The notes under the pieces were generated by a model, which saw only the letters and a list, made by a program, of their open reading frames with translations, was not told the origin of the DNA and searched no databases. The position numbers were made by a program, and so were the translations under genes. From contig NZ_KI629786.1 of assembly GCF_000503775.1 (NCBI RefSeq), forward strand, positions 257,501 through 321,500: 64,000 bases of DNA, in the 5' to 3' direction. This DNA comes from Brevibacillus panacihumi W25 (GTDB lineage Bacteria > Bacillota > Bacilli > Brevibacillales > Brevibacillaceae). Numbering within the stretch: position 1 is the first letter of the stretch; the number at the start of each line of letters is the position of its first letter. Below, one piece after another: positions 17,130 to 25,710 of this stretch.

Positions 17130-19604
17130 CTAGCTCACAATCCTGGGCCGCTCCAGCTTTTGCATGCCGTGGACCTGTATCGCCGACCATTGCGGCACAA
17201 AACGGTCGATGCGCGCAACGAGGACCGTCATGTCATCGACAATTTGTCCGGAATGCTGGCGAATCACCTTTTCCAGCAGCAGATCAGCCACTTCCTGCGG
17301 ATCGTCCGTCTCCAGCTCTGCGATGATACGCTTCATCCACGCCTGTCTATTTTCGATATGCCGCGGCGCCTCGTAGATCCCGTCAGACATCATGATCAGC
17401 AGGTCACCCGGTTTCAGCATGCGGGAGACCACATCCACCTCGATCTCTTCCAGAATTCCTACCGGCAGATTGTTGGCTGAGATGGTGATTACATCGGCTC
17501 CCCTTTTGACAAAGCTGGGGGTAGAGCCGATTTTGACAAAGCGCGTATGGGCAGTCTGCAAATCGACCAAAGCCAGATCGACCGTTGCAAACATTTCATC
17601 TGTCGAGCGCAGGGCGAGGACAGAATTGACCGTCTTGATCGAGAGCTTTTCATCGATACCGGACCGCAAAAGCTGTTGGAGCATATCCAGAGCAGACTGG
17701 CTCTCGAGGAAAGCGCGTTCACCATTGCCCATGCCGTCGCTGATCGCCAGCGCCATCTTGCCGTTGCCCAGATCCATCGTGCGGAAGCTGTCACCCGACA
17801 ATAGCTTTCCGTCCTTGGCTGCACCTGCGATGCCGATATCGATCTCGAATGTTTTGGCGGAAGCGAGACACATCGTGCAGGAGCCGTCTTTTTGCGCTTC
17901 GCAATGCCGTTCCCGGACGATGATATTTTCGCCCAGGATTTCCGTCAGCATCGGCGCCACGATTTTGGCGCACTCATCTCTTCCATAGCAGGAGGGTTGG
18001 CTGATCTCGATATCGACCTTGCCTTCCTCCAGACTGTGTATATCCACGCGCCGGACAGAGAGACCCAGTCCCTCCAATGCCTTCGAGACCTGTTTCTCCT
18101 GAAAGCTCAGCTCCATGCCCTCGCGCTGAATTTCCTGGGCAAAATCACGCATGACGCGCGATACTCCTGATAGCTGATCGGCTACGAGCTTGCGGCTCTC
18201 TTTTACTTGTTTTTTCAATATCTCGAATGATTGCTCCCGGTCGTATTCTTGCTCCATGACGGTCAGCACTTTCTCGGTCTTGACGCATTTTCGCTCCCAT
18301 TCACGCGGCGGTGTAATGCCCGCCAAGGTCCCGTTTTCATGTACCTTTTCCGCCAGCCAGCGCATTCCTTCATAGGTCGACTGCATGTCTTTTTCCCAGC
18401 ATTGCTCTTTCTTCCAGCATTTTTGACATGTAAATTCCGTGACCCTGCTGAGGAAGGCGTCCGCCTGCTCCTCGCTTTCCTCTGGGTCTGCTGTCTGGGC
18501 AAAGCTATGCGACAATTGCGTAAACAGATCGGAAAACTGCTGGATTTTTCCTGCTGTCACATCGCGTACGCGGCGCATGTATTCCTGGTGAGACTGCTGG
18601 TTTTCCACAGTGCCGGGAATGAACCGGGCCACCTTTTTCCAAAGGGCTGCTGGCGTCAGGATAAAAAGAACGATCGCCAGCGAGGTTTCCACCAAAGAGA
18701 GGTAGAGGATATCTTGCGCGCCCCCATAGATTGCCAAAATTGCAGTGCCAATCAGCAATCCGGCAGAGACGCCGACTTTTCCACCTTCCTTCAACAAGCC
18801 GGCCAATAAGCCCGAGAAAGCCAACAGATTGATTTGCTGCAAAGCTCCAACATTGGCGAGACTCAGGATGAGCCCGGTCACGACACCAACAGCGGCCCCT
18901 ATGGTTCCGCCACCTACGAATGCAAATAGCAGCAGCAAGTAACGTGACAAAACATGCTCCATCGAGATGCCTTCGACTACCCAATCGACCGTCCCCGTCA
19001 TAAGGGAAGCAAGCAGGATGACCAGGGAGACGATTTCTTCGTTTTTCAGCGGTTCATAAGGCTTGGCCAAATGGATGATGGACAAAGATTGAATGAAGAT
19101 CAGCGTCAGGATAAAACCCAGTATGGATTCAACCCCGACCATTACCAGCTCATAGGTATTCACCTGATCGGTCAATACGTTGTAGAGCAGATGGCTGATA
19201 AAAACCGTGACCATCACGAAAAGCGGCGTTCGGGAAAAGTCCTTCTGGCGAAACCGCTCGCTTAGCTTGCAAGCCAGCAAGGCAAGAACCACACTCAGCA
19301 CTGCTTGCAGCCCCACCGGCACGGTCTGGGAAAATGCTCCCGCGATCAAGGCTAGCCCGGTCGCTGCTAGCAAATCGCGTCGCAAATAGAACATCACCAT
19401 AAAATAAGGGACGACGAATGGCGTCAGCTCTTCGAGAATCAACGCGCGCCCCAGTAAAAATCCCATTAACAAGGGGAGCACGTTCCACTTTTGTGCGGCT
19501 TGTGCCACTTTCTCCGTCCATGTATCCGCAGTGGTATGGACTTGTTCTGATACTTGACGAGCCCATGCCTGACTCGTTCCTGTTACGTTTTTGTTTGCGA
19601 TCAT
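17130..19604 (-). CDS. spoIIE: Stage II sporulation protein E
   Basis: SpoIIE is the polar-septum phosphatase that dephosphorylates SpoIIAA-P and so activates sigma-F in the forespore. The 824-residue protein has an N-terminal membrane region of about ten helices (up to around residue 325), a central FtsZ-interacting and oligomerisation domain, and a C-terminal PP2C domain with ISDGMGNGERA and LLIMMSDGIYEAP carrying the metal-binding aspartates. The ATG at 19604 is preferred over one at 19643: the latter overlaps the -10 box of the promoter and lies upstream of the expected transcript start. Length equals that of the B. subtilis protein. Confidence 0.97.
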   Translation of the reverse strand: MIANKNVTGTSQAWARQVSEQVHTTADTWTEKVAQAAQKWNVLPLLMGFLLGRALILEELTPFVVPYFMVMFYLRRDLLAATGLALIAGAFSQTVPVGLQAVLSVVLALLACKLSERFRQKDFSRTPLFVMVTVFISHLLYNVLTDQVNTYELVMVGVESILGFILTLIFIQSLSIIHLAKPYEPLKNEEIVSLVILLASLMTGTVDWVVEGISMEHVLSRYLLLLFAFVGGGTIGAAVGVVTGLILSLANVGALQQINLLAFSGLLAGLLKEGGKVGVSAGLLIGTAILAIYGGAQDILYLSLVETSLAIVLFILTPAALWKKVARFIPGTVENQQSHQEYMRRVRDVTAGKIQQFSDLFTQLSHSFAQTADPEESEEQADAFLSRVTEFTCQKCWKKEQCWEKDMQSTYEGMRWLAEKVHENGTLAGITPPREWERKCVKTEKVLTVMEQEYDREQSFEILKKQVKESRKLVADQLSGVSRVMRDFAQEIQREGMELSFQEKQVSKALEGLGLSVRRVDIHSLEEGKVDIEISQPSCYGRDECAKIVAPMLTEILGENIIVRERHCEAQKDGSCTMCLASAKTFEIDIGIAGAAKDGKLLSGDSFRTMDLGNGKMALAISDGMGNGERAFLESQSALDMLQQLLRSGIDEKLSIKTVNSVLALRSTDEMFATVDLALVDLQTAHTRFVKIGSTPSFVKRGADVITISANNLPVGILEEIEVDVVSRMLKPGDLLIMMSDGIYEAPRHIENRQAWMKRIIAELETDDPQEVADLLLEKVIRQHSGQIVDDMTVLVARIDRFVPQWSAIQVHGMQKLERPRIVS

Positions 19605-19641
19605 GTTTGCACCACCCCGTCCTTGTTCGTTTTGTGTCTCC

Positions 19642-19674
19642 ATTATACGGAGGCGGTTATGTAAAATTTGTCAA
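19642..19674 (-). promoter_or_regulatory. spoIIE promoter with 21-bp spacing
   Basis: On the minus strand TTGACA (19669-19674) and TATAAT (19642-19647) are both perfect but separated by 21 bp instead of 17. The same wide spacing is known for Spo0A-activated sigma-A promoters such as B. subtilis spoIIE and spoIIG. The -35 overlaps TGTCAAA, a 6/7 match to the Spo0A box TGTCGAA, and TGTCGCA (19701-19707, minus strand) is a second 6/7 match about 30 bp upstream. Confidence 0.82.
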
Positions 19675-19740
19675 AATACCAAGGTGTATTCCAGAAATCG
19701 TGCGACAAAATCATTGACACGTTTGGACATCCGGACACGA

Positions 19741-19772
19741 AAAAACCCCTATACCGGAGTACAGGGGTTTCA
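19741..19772 (-). terminator. Second of two tandem terminators after yabR
   Basis: On the minus strand AAACCCCT/AGGGGTTT forms a strong stem followed by TTTTTT. It lies between yabR and the spoIIE promoter. Confidence 0.8.
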
Positions 19773-19779
19773 AAAGAAA

Positions 19780-19811
19780 AAAGCCGACGTTATGGCGGAC
19801 AACGTCGGCTG
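19780..19811 (-). terminator. First of two tandem terminators after yabR
   Basis: On the minus strand AGCCGACGTT/AACGTCGGCT is a perfect 10-bp stem followed by six T. It is the stronger of the two. The 125 bp from here to the yabR stop contain nothing else I can identify. Confidence 0.85.
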
Positions 19812-19936
19812 ACAGGTGATTCGCGCTTCGCGAAACGGGCTTATATTACCTATTCGGCACGTTCTTCAAATGCCCTTCCTGATTTGGAAGAGAAATTGGA
19901 TAATATACAAAGTGGGAATACTCGTAATATTTTGAT

Positions 19937-20305
19937 TTATTTTCGGCTGCGGCCGCGCTTATCTGCATGCTTCCTGCGGGAAGATTGGCGGTCCTCACTC
20001 TCTTTCAAAAATCTGTTCAGCTTGTCTTCAAATGCTTCTCCTCGTTCACGCACGGGACGAGACGGTCTTTCCTGCTCTTTCGCCTTCTTGATCGACAACC
20101 CAATTTTTCCGTCTCTCAGATTCAGGACTTTGACAGTCACCACATCTCCTACCTTGAGGAATTGGTGGATGTCCTTGACGAAAGTATCCGCAATTTCGCT
20201 GATATGTACCAGGCCAGTCTCTCCTCCTGGAAGTTCTACAAACGCGCCGAACCTGGTGATACCCGTCACTTTCACTTCGAGTTTGCTCCCGATCTCGACT
20301 CCCAT
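19937..20305 (-). CDS. yabR: S1 RNA-binding domain protein YabR
   Basis: A 122-residue protein. Residues 1-75 form one S1 domain (GSKLEVKVTGITRFGAFVEL, then GLVHISEIAD and GDVVTVKVLNLRDGKIGLSI), followed by a basic, charged tail rich in Arg, Lys and Ser. B. subtilis YabR, in the same place between divIC and spoIIE, has the same plan. S1 domains bind single-stranded RNA and may contact the ribosome; the specific role is unknown. Confidence 0.92.
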   Translation of the reverse strand: MGVEIGSKLEVKVTGITRFGAFVELPGGETGLVHISEIADTFVKDIHQFLKVGDVVTVKVLNLRDGKIGLSIKKAKEQERPSRPVRERGEAFEDKLNRFLKESEDRQSSRRKHADKRGRSRK

Positions 20306-20348
20306 GAGCGTGGATGTCCTCCCTCTCCTAGAAGATCCGTCGTCTATT

Positions 20349-20666
20349 TTATTCGGGAATTACGTAAATGCTCTCCCCTGGTTTTGTAAAGTTAAGGCGC
20401 TTTCTTGCCAGCTCTGCCATGTATTCCTGGTCATTTAGCCGACTCGCCTCGTAGGTAAGCTCCTCATTCTGCTGCTTCAATACAGCTGATTCCTGCTGGA
20501 GCACCTCCAACTCTGCCTTCTTCTGGGCCAAGACCCCGCTTTGCATGTACATGGTATAGCCAGTCCAGATAAAGCATAAAAGGATCACAAAGAAAAAGAG
20601 CCGGATCCTGCGTTTCTGTCCTTTTCGATTCGTTGGAGAGGAAACTGCCTTCTTCACTTTGCTCAC
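20349..20666 (-). CDS. divIC: Cell-division protein DivIC
   Basis: A 105-residue FtsB-family bitopic protein: a basic cytoplasmic N-terminus, one membrane helix (about 23-41), an extracellular coiled coil (about 48-75, LAQKKAELEVLQQESAVLKQ) and the conserved end EYMAELARKRLNFTKPGE. It works with FtsL and DivIB to activate septal peptidoglycan synthesis. It lies 9 bp after yabQ, as in B. subtilis. Confidence 0.94.
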   Translation of the reverse strand: MSKVKKAVSSPTNRKGQKRRIRLFFFVILLCFIWTGYTMYMQSGVLAQKKAELEVLQQESAVLKQQNEELTYEASRLNDQEYMAELARKRLNFTKPGESIYVIPE

Positions 20667-20675
20667 CTCTGATCT

Positions 20676-21248
20676 TTACTCCCGTTTTCTCTTTGATGGA
20701 AACCAATTCTTCCAATTTTTCCAAAACCCTTTTGTTTGACCGAGCATTTTTTTCCCCAAATGTTGACCCCATCTGGCAAAAGGCGAAGTGACAAAACGCG
20801 TCAACTTCCACACAAACCCCATGATCCAAAGCAATACCGAGTACAAAAATGCCAGCAACATCAGGATCGCTCGGTAAAAAAACAGAATGGGGCGAACCAA
20901 AAGCGTATCAATCACAAGTAAAATGGTTCGATATAACCACTGTGAAAATTCTATCACGCGATGCAGGAAATGAATATACTTCTTACTACCTACTACGAAA
21001 TACAACCACGCGCCTATAATCACTCCGAAAAAGATAGGGAAACGGATAAAACCGTCGTTCACCTTGACTAAAATCAAAAAAACTAGTGCCATACTCCCAA
21101 GCCAGAAGAGAAGGTCGCAGATAAATACGATCCAGCCTGGCAGCCTGCTTTTTCCCTTGAAGACATGATACGTATCAAATCCCATTCCCATCAAAGCCCC
21201 ACACGTCAACATGGCCAATACGGTTTGAAGCTGAACTCCGATGCTCAC
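20676..21248 (-). CDS. yabQ: Spore cortex biosynthesis protein YabQ
   Basis: A 190-residue membrane protein with four to five helices and a basic C-terminus. The N-terminal part (LTCGALMGMGFDTYHVFKG) and central WIVFICDLLFWLGSM match the YabQ family, which localises to the forespore outer membrane and is needed for cortex formation. It overlaps yabP by four bases. Confidence 0.92.
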   Translation of the reverse strand: MSIGVQLQTVLAMLTCGALMGMGFDTYHVFKGKSRLPGWIVFICDLLFWLGSMALVFLILVKVNDGFIRFPIFFGVIIGAWLYFVVGSKKYIHFLHRVIEFSQWLYRTILLVIDTLLVRPILFFYRAILMLLAFLYSVLLWIMGFVWKLTRFVTSPFARWGQHLGKKMLGQTKGFWKNWKNWFPSKRKRE

Positions 21249-21529
21249 TTGAACAACTTGCCGAAGAACCCTCTCGACCGATCCCCGACCTGTCCTTGCT
21301 CCAGATAGGCCATTTCATGTACGAGACCCTCGATCGCCACTTCTCCGGTTTCCAGACTCAGATTTTTCATGTGCAAATTTTGGCCACGTATGGTTAAAAA
21401 GCCGCCTTCCGTCTCCAGGAGAAATTCCTCGCTGTCAAAGCTTTCAACGTTTTTTACCCCTGAAATCGCCAAACTGCGACGATTGATCATCACGACTTCA
21501 TGCCGAGGCCGTTTTATGTGCTCATTCAT
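21245..21529 (-). CDS. yabP: Sporulation protein YabP
   Basis: A 94-residue protein with the YabP/YqfC signature (INRRSLAISGVKNVESFDSEEFLLET and GFLTIRGQNLHMKNLSLETGEVAIEG). YabP is made in the mother cell and is needed for cortex synthesis together with YabQ. The ATG at 21529 follows a GGGAAG-type site; the frame is open further upstream but without homology. Confidence 0.94.
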   Translation of the reverse strand: MNEHIKRPRHEVVMINRRSLAISGVKNVESFDSEEFLLETEGGFLTIRGQNLHMKNLSLETGEVAIEGLVHEMAYLEQGQVGDRSRGFFGKLFK

Positions 21530-21617
21530 GCTAACTTCCCCCCCTAAACATCCCCTTCTTGTACCATCGTATGGGAGGGGATGTCCGTTTATGAGAAGTT
21601 TTTGCGTCGAAAAGAAG

Positions 21618-21672
21618 CGAAAGACCCGCGGGATGAACACTCGGGCAAGTGTTGATCCTAACGGGTCTTTTC
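21618..21672. terminator. Terminator between the repeat-rich stalk gene and yabP
   Basis: AAGACCCG (21621-21628) pairs with CGGGTCTT around a long loop, followed by T-rich sequence in both directions. It lies just past the stop of the stalk-domain gene (minus strand). Confidence 0.65.
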
Positions 21673-21691
21673 CTCATGATGCGAGTCAAGC

Positions 21692-23728
21692 TTATTTGTA
21701 GACGGTGTAGTTGCCGTTTACGTAGATGATGTTGTAACCGGTCCGATCCATGACAAAACGAAGCGGAATCACCGGAATATTGTTTTTCAATTGAACAGCG
21801 ACAGGCAAGGTAATATTCTGACCGTTCACTGTGGCAATATTGGAGCCTACCTTGAACTGCATCGTGGTATTTCCGCTTACGATGCGAGCAGTAGAATTGT
21901 TCCAGGTGGTAGACAAACCGAGTCCATCCTTGTAGAAGGAGGCTGGCATCAATGTGTGCCCATTCACGGTATATGGAGCGGCGGTCAAGGCAAAGGTTTT
22001 GCCGCCTTTGGTATAGGAAGCGACATTTGCCTTAAAGCTGACTCCATTCAAAGCAACGATATTGATCGGACGTGCGAACAGCAGACCTTGTTCCTCAGAG
22101 GTAAAGACCGAGATGCTGTAGACGCCTGTAGTCGCGGGATTTACGATGCTCGCCGCTTCTGTCACGTTCACTTGCACAGCGGTACGTGCAGGAATGTCCT
22201 GTGATGGGTAGATAATCAGGTTTTGTCCTCGCACGCCGACATAGTTGGCAGCCATTCCGTTTACGGTTACGGTGTTTGGCGCAACGTAGGCAGGTACACG
22301 GAATCCTGCAGGCATCACGATTTCAACGAAGTCCCGTCCTTTGGCCAAAGGAACACCGAGACCTTTGATGCCCACCTGCAATCCAGCAGGTGTCGAAGCT
22401 GTAGCTCTTGTCAATGCAATCGTCGCCGTGCTGTTGTCTACTTGCACAGGAGTGACAGCAGAGGAGCCGCCGACGTCAAATTTTTTGGAACGGTAGGTTT
22501 TTCCGTCGACTTTTATGATCATTTCATACGTCCCTGCTGTACGCGGGTTGATCAGGTAGGCGTCTTGAGAGAATTTGATCGTGAGCGAGTTGCTGCTGGA
22601 AAATCCGCTCGGTGTGCGGAAGGATACGCGATTCCCACTTACCGAGATATTCGACACCTGTTCTCCGTTTACCGTGACGTTGTAGCTGGAGATGACAGGT
22701 GGAACCATCTCGATGCTCGGGAATTCTACCTGGATATCCGTATTGGCATACAGCTTGGAGGACAAATCGAGATCAAACGTATAGCTTGTTCGCGCTCCGG
22801 CACTTTTGTCGGAAAGCGATACATCGAAATTCGAAGAACTGCTGCTGGAGGAAGATTCCTTGATTTCGAATGTTTCGGAACGGTATGTCTTGTTGTCGTA
22901 TTCGATCTCATAGGTATAGGATTTGCCTGAGGAAGAAGGGTTTACAATCCCCGCAGACGACGAGAAGTCCAGCTTCAGGGTTTTGTCCCCGTCTGCCCCG
23001 CTCGGCACTTCAATGCGAATGGTGCTGCTTCCGGATAACGTGACTTTTTGAGCCCGCTCTCCGTTTACCTTGACATCTGAACGGTCGATTTCTTTCGGAA
23101 GCATGTCCCTGCTCGGCATGGTGACATAAATATACTTTCCTTTGACCAGTTTGGAGCTCAGATTAAATTTGCCCAAAGAGACTGACGTGGTATCTCCGGC
23201 TGTGTTTTTCCCCAGAGAAACGTCAAATCGGCTGCTGCTGCTGTTTTTGCTCGAAGATTTTCCGATGGAGATTGTTTCGGAAACAGACTTTTCATTAGTG
23301 GTTTGTACACTGATTTTGTAGTCGCCCTTGCTTCCAGGGTTGGTAATGCCATCGATGGTCAGAATCAGCGACGTGTTTTTGCTGATTTTTTCCCCAAGTT
23401 CGATTGTTACTGTACGTCCGCTGACAGATACGTCATCGATGTCAATTTCATCATCGTCATCGTCCTCTAGCGTGACGTCCTTTACTTTCAACTTTTTGTC
23501 TACTTCATAGCCAGAGGGAAACTTGACAATAATTTCATCCCCGGATGAAAGAGCCTTCTCAATCGTAAATTCAATCGTATATTCAGTTTCTTCATCGGTA
23601 TCTGTATCGTAAGCCGATACATCATCGATTTCAAGAGCATAAGCGGCATGGGGCAACATAACAATTGGACTGGCAAGGACCGATGTCGCCAGAAGAACAG
23701 ACATGCTTTTTTTCAAACTTTTGCGCAA
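21692..23728 (-). CDS. Secreted repeat protein with C-terminal stalk (CuAO-N1) domain
   Basis: An unrecognised 678-residue exported protein. After a signal peptide (cleavage near residue 32, HAAYA-LE) come four repeats of about 120-125 residues, each with an FDVSL- or IAL-type start, a central MPS/FPS strand, a VTVNG or VKVNG turn and a closing INP/VNP-x-x-x-G-x-Y motif. Poly-serine linkers separate the first three. The last 110 residues form a copper-amine-oxidase N-terminal-like stalk domain (PYTVNGHTLMPASF, then NNIPVIPLRFVMDRTGY). An acidic run (EDDDDDEIDIDD) in repeat 1 may bind calcium. Repeats look beta-sandwich-like (inference). It is absent from the corresponding B. subtilis site. 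A cell-envelope or matrix role is likely. Confidence 0.8.
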   Translation of the reverse strand: MRKSLKKSMSVLLATSVLASPIVMLPHAAYALEIDDVSAYDTDTDEETEYTIEFTIEKALSSGDEIIVKFPSGYEVDKKLKVKDVTLEDDDDDEIDIDDVSVSGRTVTIELGEKISKNTSLILTIDGITNPGSKGDYKISVQTTNEKSVSETISIGKSSSKNSSSSRFDVSLGKNTAGDTTSVSLGKFNLSSKLVKGKYIYVTMPSRDMLPKEIDRSDVKVNGERAQKVTLSGSSTIRIEVPSGADGDKTLKLDFSSSAGIVNPSSSGKSYTYEIEYDNKTYRSETFEIKESSSSSSSSNFDVSLSDKSAGARTSYTFDLDLSSKLYANTDIQVEFPSIEMVPPVISSYNVTVNGEQVSNISVSGNRVSFRTPSGFSSSNSLTIKFSQDAYLINPRTAGTYEMIIKVDGKTYRSKKFDVGGSSAVTPVQVDNSTATIALTRATASTPAGLQVGIKGLGVPLAKGRDFVEIVMPAGFRVPAYVAPNTVTVNGMAANYVGVRGQNLIIYPSQDIPARTAVQVNVTEAASIVNPATTGVYSISVFTSEEQGLLFARPINIVALNGVSFKANVASYTKGGKTFALTAAPYTVNGHTLMPASFYKDGLGLSTTWNNSTARIVSGNTTMQFKVGSNIATVNGQNITLPVAVQLKNNIPVIPLRFVMDRTGYNIIYVNGNYTVYK

Positions 23729-23813
23729 AAAAAACGCCTCCTTTTCCCTGCAATCTCCACTATGATAAAGAAAAGTTCGCGGGAAAGGGTTACAGACTGG
23801 TAACGATTGGGGA

Positions 23814-25610
23814 TCATTTTACCCACATTTTTGAAAAATCTCCCCACCCAAACGCGTCGATCGCAATGCCTTGCAGCGCGGCATGAAACTGATCTTTGCG
23901 CTTGATATGCACGTGGAACAGCAGCCACAGCTCCTCATTCACCTTGTCCTCGATCCTGGCCAGAGCCTGCATCCTTTTTTCCCGGTTGGGCAGGCGAAGC
24001 ACCTGAGACAAGCTTCTTTCCACGAAAGCTCGCTTGTCGTCATCCAGAAATCGGTGAACCATCGTGCAGTTGTTTTTATAGACCTCGATCAAGCCCATTT
24101 CTATATCACGCTGCAGCAATTCCCCCATCATCGCGATGTCAGCCTCCAGAACCATCCGATTGGAGGGTGACAAATATTCTTCTTTTCGCAACACTTCGAT
24201 TCGGAGCTGGATCCCAATCTTTCGGCATCGCTCCTGCACCCATTTCGCCTCCTGAAGATGTGTTTGCCCCTCACTGACAAAAAATGTAAGCACCTCTCCG
24301 TGATAAGAGCTTTTCTGAAGCCAGACTGCAGCTTCATCCAAGGACGTCCTGGGAAAAGACATGGTCCTGCTCTTCTCCGGCAAAAAGCTGCCGGCTGGCG
24401 AATATTCCCTCACCTGATTTTCCTGATTCGCATGAAGATCGGCAATATACTGTCCGCGATCCAGCGCCAGGCGCACGGCCTTGCGGAAGGCGTAATCGTG
24501 CTGAACGCCAGAACGGTTAAAATTGAAGCCAAGGTAATAACAGCCTACCTCCTGATACTCCACGCGCTGATTTTCTGTTTGCCCCTCAGACGAACCCATC
24601 TCTTCGGGCAGCAGATACCTTTTGTCCGGATAACAAGACTCGGGAACCACCCAGATCTCCACTCGATCCAACAGCGCCCGCTCCCGGTAATACTCTTCGA
24701 AAGCCTCGAGAACCAGCCATTCACTCGTAAACTCGGCCATGCGAAATGGACCCGTACCGAGGATGGAGCGTTCCGAAAAGGGGACATCGTACGGCAGGAT
24801 CGACATGGCAATCGAACCGACCAGATGAAGAAAAAAACCGTTGGGTCGGCTCAGATGAAAGGTGATTTTCCGGTCATGATGCTGCTCCAGCCAGAGCACG
24901 TCCTCCATCTGCCATTGATAGGGGGAATCAAGCTGTTGCAGCCTTTCCACGGTATAGGCGACATCTTTGCTTGAAAGCAGGCGGCCGTGGTGAAAACGAA
25001 CCCCTTTGCGCAGGTAAAAGGTCCAGGCGGTCATTTCCTCATTGCATTCCCAAGCATGGGCGAGCTGAGGGATAAACTGCTGCTTCTGCGCGTCAAATTC
25101 AATCAGACGATGACAGATTTGCTGGAGGAAGTGGCTCTCCGCTGCCACCGCTACGAAGATCGGGTCCAGGGAACTGAAGGCGCGTGTTCTGGGGATGCGC
25201 AGGACATCTGCACTGACCTGTGCCGTCTCTACCGCGTGGAGGCCAAACTGATTGTCCCATACCTCCTGCAGTGCGCGCTTTGCCGCAACAGGCATACGTG
25301 GATGATTGATCAATCCCACTGCTTCTCCTACTTTGCCATCCGTAAGCAGCTTCTTGAAATGCGCAGTCAAAAAATCGGTCGTATCGCACAGAATCTCCAA
25401 CGTAGAAGAATTGCCCCGCCCCACGCCTGCCTTCCAGCGAAGCAAGCCCTCGCTTTCCCATTTGCGCAGAATCAATTTCACGTTGCGGGGAGTACAGGAA
25501 AGCAGTTCAGACAACTCCTCAATCTTCATTACCTGCTCATGCCCGCGCTCCCAATCGGTCAGCCCCCATAGCATTTGCATGAAGTGTTCATTGCTTTTCA
25601 CAAGCCTCAC
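23814..25610 (-). CDS. SgrR-like transcriptional regulator with solute-binding domain
   Basis: A 598-residue protein. The N-terminal 110 residues are an SgrR-type helix-turn-helix (KIEELSELLSCTPRNVKLILRKWESEGLLRWKAGVGRGN), and the rest is a family 5 extracellular solute-binding fold without a signal peptide (ACNEE-type region then WTFYLRKGVRFHHGRLLSSKDVAYT, and ILGTGPFRM). Such proteins sense a small ligand, for SgrR glucose-phosphate stress and for relatives possibly peptides or sugars. It is divergent from the MFS gene 100 bp away, and probably regulates it (inference). Absent from the corresponding B. subtilis locus. Confidence 0.85.
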   Translation of the reverse strand: MRLVKSNEHFMQMLWGLTDWERGHEQVMKIEELSELLSCTPRNVKLILRKWESEGLLRWKAGVGRGNSSTLEILCDTTDFLTAHFKKLLTDGKVGEAVGLINHPRMPVAAKRALQEVWDNQFGLHAVETAQVSADVLRIPRTRAFSSLDPIFVAVAAESHFLQQICHRLIEFDAQKQQFIPQLAHAWECNEEMTAWTFYLRKGVRFHHGRLLSSKDVAYTVERLQQLDSPYQWQMEDVLWLEQHHDRKITFHLSRPNGFFLHLVGSIAMSILPYDVPFSERSILGTGPFRMAEFTSEWLVLEAFEEYYRERALLDRVEIWVVPESCYPDKRYLLPEEMGSSEGQTENQRVEYQEVGCYYLGFNFNRSGVQHDYAFRKAVRLALDRGQYIADLHANQENQVREYSPAGSFLPEKSRTMSFPRTSLDEAAVWLQKSSYHGEVLTFFVSEGQTHLQEAKWVQERCRKIGIQLRIEVLRKEEYLSPSNRMVLEADIAMMGELLQRDIEMGLIEVYKNNCTMVHRFLDDDKRAFVERSLSQVLRLPNREKRMQALARIEDKVNEELWLLFHVHIKRKDQFHAALQGIAIDAFGWGDFSKMWVK

Positions 25611-25710
25611 CAGTCCTTTAGCAAAAAGGTGAAATTACTCCTTTGACTTTGCACTTTTTCTTCCTCTTTTGTTCCGTAACAATGATAGCAGAGAGAAAGG
25701 AGAGATGCAT

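Noticed and set aside
19605-19643. Upstream ATG (19643) as the start of spoIIE
   Set aside because: The ATG overlaps the promoter -10 and precedes the likely transcript start; the ATG at 19604 has a ribosome-binding site.
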